Source of the DNA: Chloroflexota bacterium
GTDB lineage: Bacteria; Chloroflexota; Anaerolineae; Anaerolineales; Villigracilaceae
Assembly (NCBI GenBank): GCA_021796315.1
Contig: JAJYOH010000211.1
Span: 1-9,084, forward strand
Reading direction: 5' to 3'
DNA: 9,084 nucleotides
Shown: positions 6,228-9,084 of the stretch, piece by piece
Layout of the letters: every line of letters begins with the position of its first letter
How positions within the stretch are numbered: position 1 is the first letter of the stretch
The notes under the pieces: generated by a model
Seen by the model: only the letters and a program-made list of their open reading frames with translations
Databases searched by the model: none
Told to the model about the DNA's origin: nothing
Position numbers and translations under genes: made by a program

Positions 6228-6983
6228 ATGTACGCGCTTTCGGCTTCTGATCTCCTCGGCATTTGGGAAAATGGCGCAGGCAAAACTCCTGTTGAACAGG
6301 CGTTGGCAATTTTGCGCACGGCCTTTCCTCATGCGACCAATGCAAAGCTGATGAAGTTGACCATCGGCCAACGCGATGCCTGTTTGATTCATTTGCACGA
6401 GTTGACCTTCGGTCCACATCTCAAAGGATTGGCAAACTGTCCGGCCTGTGGCGAACGCCTTGAGCTTGACTTCAACGGCCGCGACTTGCCCGCATCATCC
6501 TCGCCGTTGCCTGATCCCGAATTAATAGAGCCGCTCGACGCTGAAAGCTTCTTTCGTTTCAATAACTACGAAGTGACGTATCGCCTGCCCACCAGCGCAG
6601 ATTTGCTTAACTCTTCCAAACAAACAGATACATCCGCACTCAGAGAGAAATTATTACAAACTTGTGTAGTCTCTGTTGTTTGCGATGACGCGACCAAAGA
6701 TATCAAAGAACTTCCTGAAAAAGTTTTGGAAGAGTTAGTTCAACACATGGATAAAGCTGATCCATTGGCGAATCTAACATTAGCCGCATCCTGCCCGGCT
6801 TGTGGACACACATGGCAGATCATCTTTGATATCGTCTCATACTTTTGGAGCGAGATCAATGCCTGGGCGATCCGTCTGTTACATGAAGTACATCTTCTAG
6901 CCTCGGCTTATGGTTGGTCTGAAAACGATATCTTGAATATGAGCGCCTGGCGCCGTCAACGATATTTGGAATTGATCGGATAA
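6228..6983 (+). CDS. T4 gp26/gp28-like baseplate protein with split zinc ribbon
   Basis: A 251-residue protein resembling the T4-type baseplate family (T4_baseplate, gp26/gp28-like) found in eCIS and Myoviridae-like clusters. The N-terminus (YALSASDLLGIWENGAGKTPVEQALAILRTAFP) and GQRDACLIHLHELTFGPHL are typical. Two CPACG knuckles, Cys71/Cys74 and Cys189/Cys192, can together bind one zinc ion across a long insertion. The C-terminal helix ends SAYGWSENDILNMSAWRRQRYLELIG, close to the YGWSE-x-EIL-x-L-x-x-x-RR-x-x-Y-L pattern of the family. In T4 the related proteins act in baseplate hub assembly; a similar role is inferred. No clear ribosome site precedes the ATG at 6228, which lies seven bases after the tube stop, so translation may depend on the upstream gene. 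It overlaps the next gene by one base (TAATG). Confidence 0.85.
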   Translation: MYALSASDLLGIWENGAGKTPVEQALAILRTAFPHATNAKLMKLTIGQRDACLIHLHELTFGPHLKGLANCPACGERLELDFNGRDLPASSSPLPDPELIEPLDAESFFRFNNYEVTYRLPTSADLLNSSKQTDTSALREKLLQTCVVSVVCDDATKDIKELPEKVLEELVQHMDKADPLANLTLAASCPACGHTWQIIFDIVSYFWSEINAWAIRLLHEVHLLASAYGWSENDILNMSAWRRQRYLELIG

Positions 6984-7702
6984 TGGGAAACTTTTTAGAG
7001 AACTTAGCGACTCGCAGTTTGCAACCTGCGGCATCTGAAGCCACAAGGTTGCTTCAACCACGCCTGCCATCTTTATATGAAGCTCCCGGCGGAATGGATG
7101 ATTCAATCGCCGCGCCACATACTGATCGGCAGGCCGAAGCAAGACCTGAAGTGCATGAGTCCGCGTCAGAACGAGATGTTTTGCCTGCCCCTGAAAAAAT
7201 CAAATCATCATCGATGTATGTTGAGCCTCAACGGACGATTCTCGAGCATGTCGAGGCGGAGCCAACTGTCAGCGTGCAACCAGGCATGAAGGAATCGCGC
7301 CAGCCCGGGCGCGGAGAGAAGCGGTCAATCCCGCAGGCAGAAGAGAGTTCCATTCACGAAGTCAAGGCACAAGCGAGCTTGTTGCCTGAGAAACACGAGC
7401 CGAAAAAAGCTGTGGAGCATCGATCCATTGAACCGGGCATGCTTCCGCAAACCGAAATTGTTAAATCAAAAACCGAATCCAAACCTGTTTTAGCGCCACT
7501 TCCAATTTCTACGACCACACGCATTCAGGATTCGATGCTTGAGCCAATCACGGGGCGGGAACCAGTGATCCACATCCGCATTGGACGCATCGATGTGCGT
7601 GCAGTTACGCCTGCGCAAAATCCTGTTGCCCGAATCATTCCACAAAAACCACGATTGACTCTTGATGATTATCTTCGGCAACGGGACGAGGGCAAGCGAT
7701 GA
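6983..7702 (+). CDS. Disordered eCIS protein with conserved IGRIDVRA C-terminus
   Basis: A 239-residue protein with two ordered-looking ends and a long low-complexity middle. The start (MGNFLENLATRSLQP) could be a short helix. Residues about 35-190 are rich in Pro, Glu, Lys, Ser and Gln, with no predicted fold and no membrane segment. Residues 194-237 hold a compact motif, PVIHIRIGRIDVRAVTP, followed by PRLTLDDYLRQRDEG. From memory, genes in this position of eCIS clusters end in a similar IGRIEVRA and LDDYL-R pair; no biochemical role is known to me. The layout suggests a flexible tether or assembly factor for the baseplate or cap. It starts on the stop of the zinc-ribbon gene (1-base overlap) and overlaps the cap gene by four bases (ATGA), so the three are probably translationally coupled. 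Confidence 0.8.
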   Translation: MGNFLENLATRSLQPAASEATRLLQPRLPSLYEAPGGMDDSIAAPHTDRQAEARPEVHESASERDVLPAPEKIKSSSMYVEPQRTILEHVEAEPTVSVQPGMKESRQPGRGEKRSIPQAEESSIHEVKAQASLLPEKHEPKKAVEHRSIEPGMLPQTEIVKSKTESKPVLAPLPISTTTRIQDSMLEPITGREPVIHIRIGRIDVRAVTPAQNPVARIIPQKPRLTLDDYLRQRDEGKR

Positions 7703-9006
7703 GCAATTTCCTTGCAATCGCGACTGTGACCGAGGCGCTGCGACAACTTCTTCAGGAAGGTGTGCGCGATGCCGGATTCCCCGGCGCCGAGGCTTTAGTG
7801 TTGCGGCCACCGACCAGCCTGACTGCCGGACATCCCAACGGGCATCCGAATGCTTTCGTTGGTTTATATCCATATCAAGTTGTGCCGAACACCCAGTGGC
7901 GGAACTCTGCCCTGCCCAACAGGCGAAGCGATGGCGCGCTCGTGCAGGGCCTTCGTTCAGCATATGACGTTTACTTTCTGCTAACCTGCTATGGCGACGA
8001 CAGCCAACTCGAACCGCAGCGCGCGCTTGGCGCATTATTGCGCAAACTTGCCGCTGAACCGGTTCTGACAAAAGAAAGGATTCACTCTGCCACTTACGGT
8101 GTTCTCGCAGACAACAATTTAGATACTGAAGTAGAGACAGTCAAATTTTCGTTGATGTCGTTTTCATTGGAAGAGTTTTCCAAACTGTGGTCAGTTTTTT
8201 TTCAGACCACATATTATGTTTCTGTGGCAGTTCAAGCCACAGTGATCTTCATTGATGGAACGCCGACACCTGGTCCATCGTTGCCGGTCTATCGGCGCAA
8301 CGTCTATGTGCGTCCGATTAATCAAGCAGTGGTTGACCAGATACTGTCTCAAAAGACAGCCACGGATCCGATTGAAGAAAATCAACCAATTCTCTCGGGC
8401 GACATTCTCGTTCTTGCAGGACGCCAGTTGAACGGCGAGAATGTTACGGCGCGGATCGCCGGGATTGAAGTGACCCCGAATGATGTGTCCAATACTCAAG
8501 TCAAAGTTTCGCTCACTGCGCCTCCCTTCCCAATGGATTCTTTACGAGCCGGAGTACAAGGTGCCCAGACCATTTATCGGATAAACATGGGAACGCCCGA
8601 AACCCAACATCCGGGCTTTGAGTCAAATGTGGCTGCGTTTGTCCTGCGGCCAAAAGTTACGCCCGGCGCGGTCGTACCCGGCCCATCGACAGTGATTGAT
8701 GGCGTTACTTACAAGGATGCGACCATCACACTTAACTTTGATCCGAAGCTGGGATTGGATCAACGACTCGTACTGCTGCTCAATGAATATAACCCGCCAT
8801 CCGATCGTTCCGCGCGCGCATACCGTTTTGAGATCAAACTGCCGCCTCCACCTCCGGACCCGATAGGGAGCATGGCGGCGCTGGTGACGAGTGTGGCTGC
8901 CGGTGATTACCTGGTACGCGTGCAAGTGGACGGCGCTGAAAGCCTGCTTGATTCGGGGCCTGATCCCGATGCCCCAAAATATATTGGTCCGTTGGTGACG
9001 ATCTGA
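7699..9006 (+). CDS. Pvc16/DUF4255-type tail terminator (cap) protein with Ig-like extension
   Basis: A 435-residue protein. Residues 1-180 match the Pvc16 N-terminal (DUF4255) family: FLAIATVTEALRQLLQEGV, VGLYPYQVVPNTQWRNSALPNRR, LRSAYDVYFLLTCYGDDSQLEPQRALGALLRKL, VKFSLMSFSLEEFSKLWSVFFQTTYYVSVAVQATVIFID. In PVC/Afp particles the Pvc16/Afp16 protein caps the shaft and sets tube and sheath length. Residues about 200-320 (ILSGDILVLAGRQLNGENVTARIAGIEVTP ... TIYRINMG) and 325-435 (ATITLNFDPK ... AGDYLVRVQVDGAESLL) look like beta-rich TIG/Ig-like domains joined by a Pro-rich stretch (381-387). Such extensions make it longer than the roughly 300-residue PVC/Afp cap. The next gene overlaps by one base (TGATG). 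A T8 run at 8195-8202 lies at the end of the cap domain. Confidence 0.92.
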   Translation: MSNFLAIATVTEALRQLLQEGVRDAGFPGAEALVLRPPTSLTAGHPNGHPNAFVGLYPYQVVPNTQWRNSALPNRRSDGALVQGLRSAYDVYFLLTCYGDDSQLEPQRALGALLRKLAAEPVLTKERIHSATYGVLADNNLDTEVETVKFSLMSFSLEEFSKLWSVFFQTTYYVSVAVQATVIFIDGTPTPGPSLPVYRRNVYVRPINQAVVDQILSQKTATDPIEENQPILSGDILVLAGRQLNGENVTARIAGIEVTPNDVSNTQVKVSLTAPPFPMDSLRAGVQGAQTIYRINMGTPETQHPGFESNVAAFVLRPKVTPGAVVPGPSTVIDGVTYKDATITLNFDPKLGLDQRLVLLLNEYNPPSDRSARAYRFEIKLPPPPPDPIGSMAALVTSVAAGDYLVRVQVDGAESLLDSGPDPDAPKYIGPLVTI

Positions 9007-9084
9007 TGAGTATTTCCTTATCCGATAATTGGTTTGATTCGAATCAGCGCTATCTTTCTCAGGCGCTGGAATCTGTTCGTTCCC
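9006..9084 (+). CDS. Probable Pvc15-like AAA+ ATPase, N-terminus only
   Basis: Open frame from the ATG at 9006 to the window edge, giving 26 residues: MSISLSDNWFDSNQRYL then SQALESVRS. The W-x-x-x-NQ-x-x-L-x-x-AL-x-x-VR pattern resembles the N-terminal leader of the AAA+ ATPases that follow the Pvc16-type gene in eCIS clusters (Pvc15-like), which are thought to remodel or load components during assembly. Its Walker motifs are beyond the window, so the call rests on this leader, the gene order and the 1-base overlap with the cap gene. Confidence 0.65.
   Translation, partial: MSISLSDNWFDSNQRYLSQALESVRS

Noticed and set aside
5645..6319. Long open frame on the minus strand opposite the tube gene (224 codons).
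   Set aside because: It mirrors the strongly supported tube gene and the start of the zinc-ribbon gene; its translation has no family-like segments.
8222..8242. Hairpin CTGTGGC / GCCACAG in the cap gene, near the T8 run, as a terminator.
   Set aside because: The T-run precedes the stem on the plus strand and is too far from it on the minus strand; the site is inside a conserved coding region.
1..9084. CRISPR arrays, tRNA or rRNA genes, integrase or phage lysis genes.
   Set aside because: I saw no regularly spaced repeats of CRISPR type, no cloverleaf-like sequence, and no integrase, capsid, terminase or lysis-like protein, so a resident prophage is not supported by this window.

Overview
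The window carries the first part of a gene cluster for a phage-tail-like contractile injection system (extracellular CIS, eCIS; PVC/Afp-like). It also holds two large-family transcriptional regulators. Protein style suggests Chloroflexota, probably Anaerolineae: a MalT-like ATPase with helical repeats, a stand-alone BTAD (SARP-type) regulator, mixed GC of roughly 50%, and an eCIS order of sheath, tube, T4-type zinc-ribbon baseplate protein, disordered protein, Pvc16-type cap and AAA+ ATPase. This assignment is an inference from protein families; there is no rRNA or other marker here.

Left part (1-1634, minus strand): the N-terminal 544 residues of a MalT/LuxR-type signal-transduction ATPase, cut by the left window edge. 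Bases 1635-1962 separate it from a divergent gene and hold no convincing ORF. Inside them is a 123-bp MITE-like unit (imperfect terminal inverted repeats, a perfect 9-bp flanking duplication, GC-rich hairpins), followed by a perfect TATAAT box.

Middle (1963-3073): a BTAD/SARP-type regulator gene closed by a 9-bp-stem terminator. Next comes a short regulatory region with three tandem 11-bp repeats (core AAAAGAC), a CATAAT -10-like box and an 8-bp inverted repeat. The repeat spacing is the kind recognised by SARP-family activators, so the regulator next door is a natural candidate to switch on the injection-system operon.

Right part (3074-9084, plus strand): a tightly packed operon. In order it encodes a small WRGH-motif protein, an unusually long sheath protein (780 aa, two related inserted domains), the inner tube protein, a T4 gp26/gp28-like zinc-ribbon baseplate protein, a disordered linker protein with a conserved IGRIDVRA-type C-terminus, a Pvc16/DUF4255-type cap protein with a C-terminal Ig-like extension, and the first 26 residues of what is probably the Pvc15-like AAA+ ATPase. 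From the fourth gene on, starts and stops overlap by 1-4 bases, indicating translational coupling. Sheath and tube form the contractile shaft, the cap ends it, the zinc-ribbon and disordered proteins probably belong to the baseplate or hub, and the ATPase assists assembly. Spike, gp25-like, wedge, tape-measure, fibre and toxin genes are not in view and presumably lie downstream.
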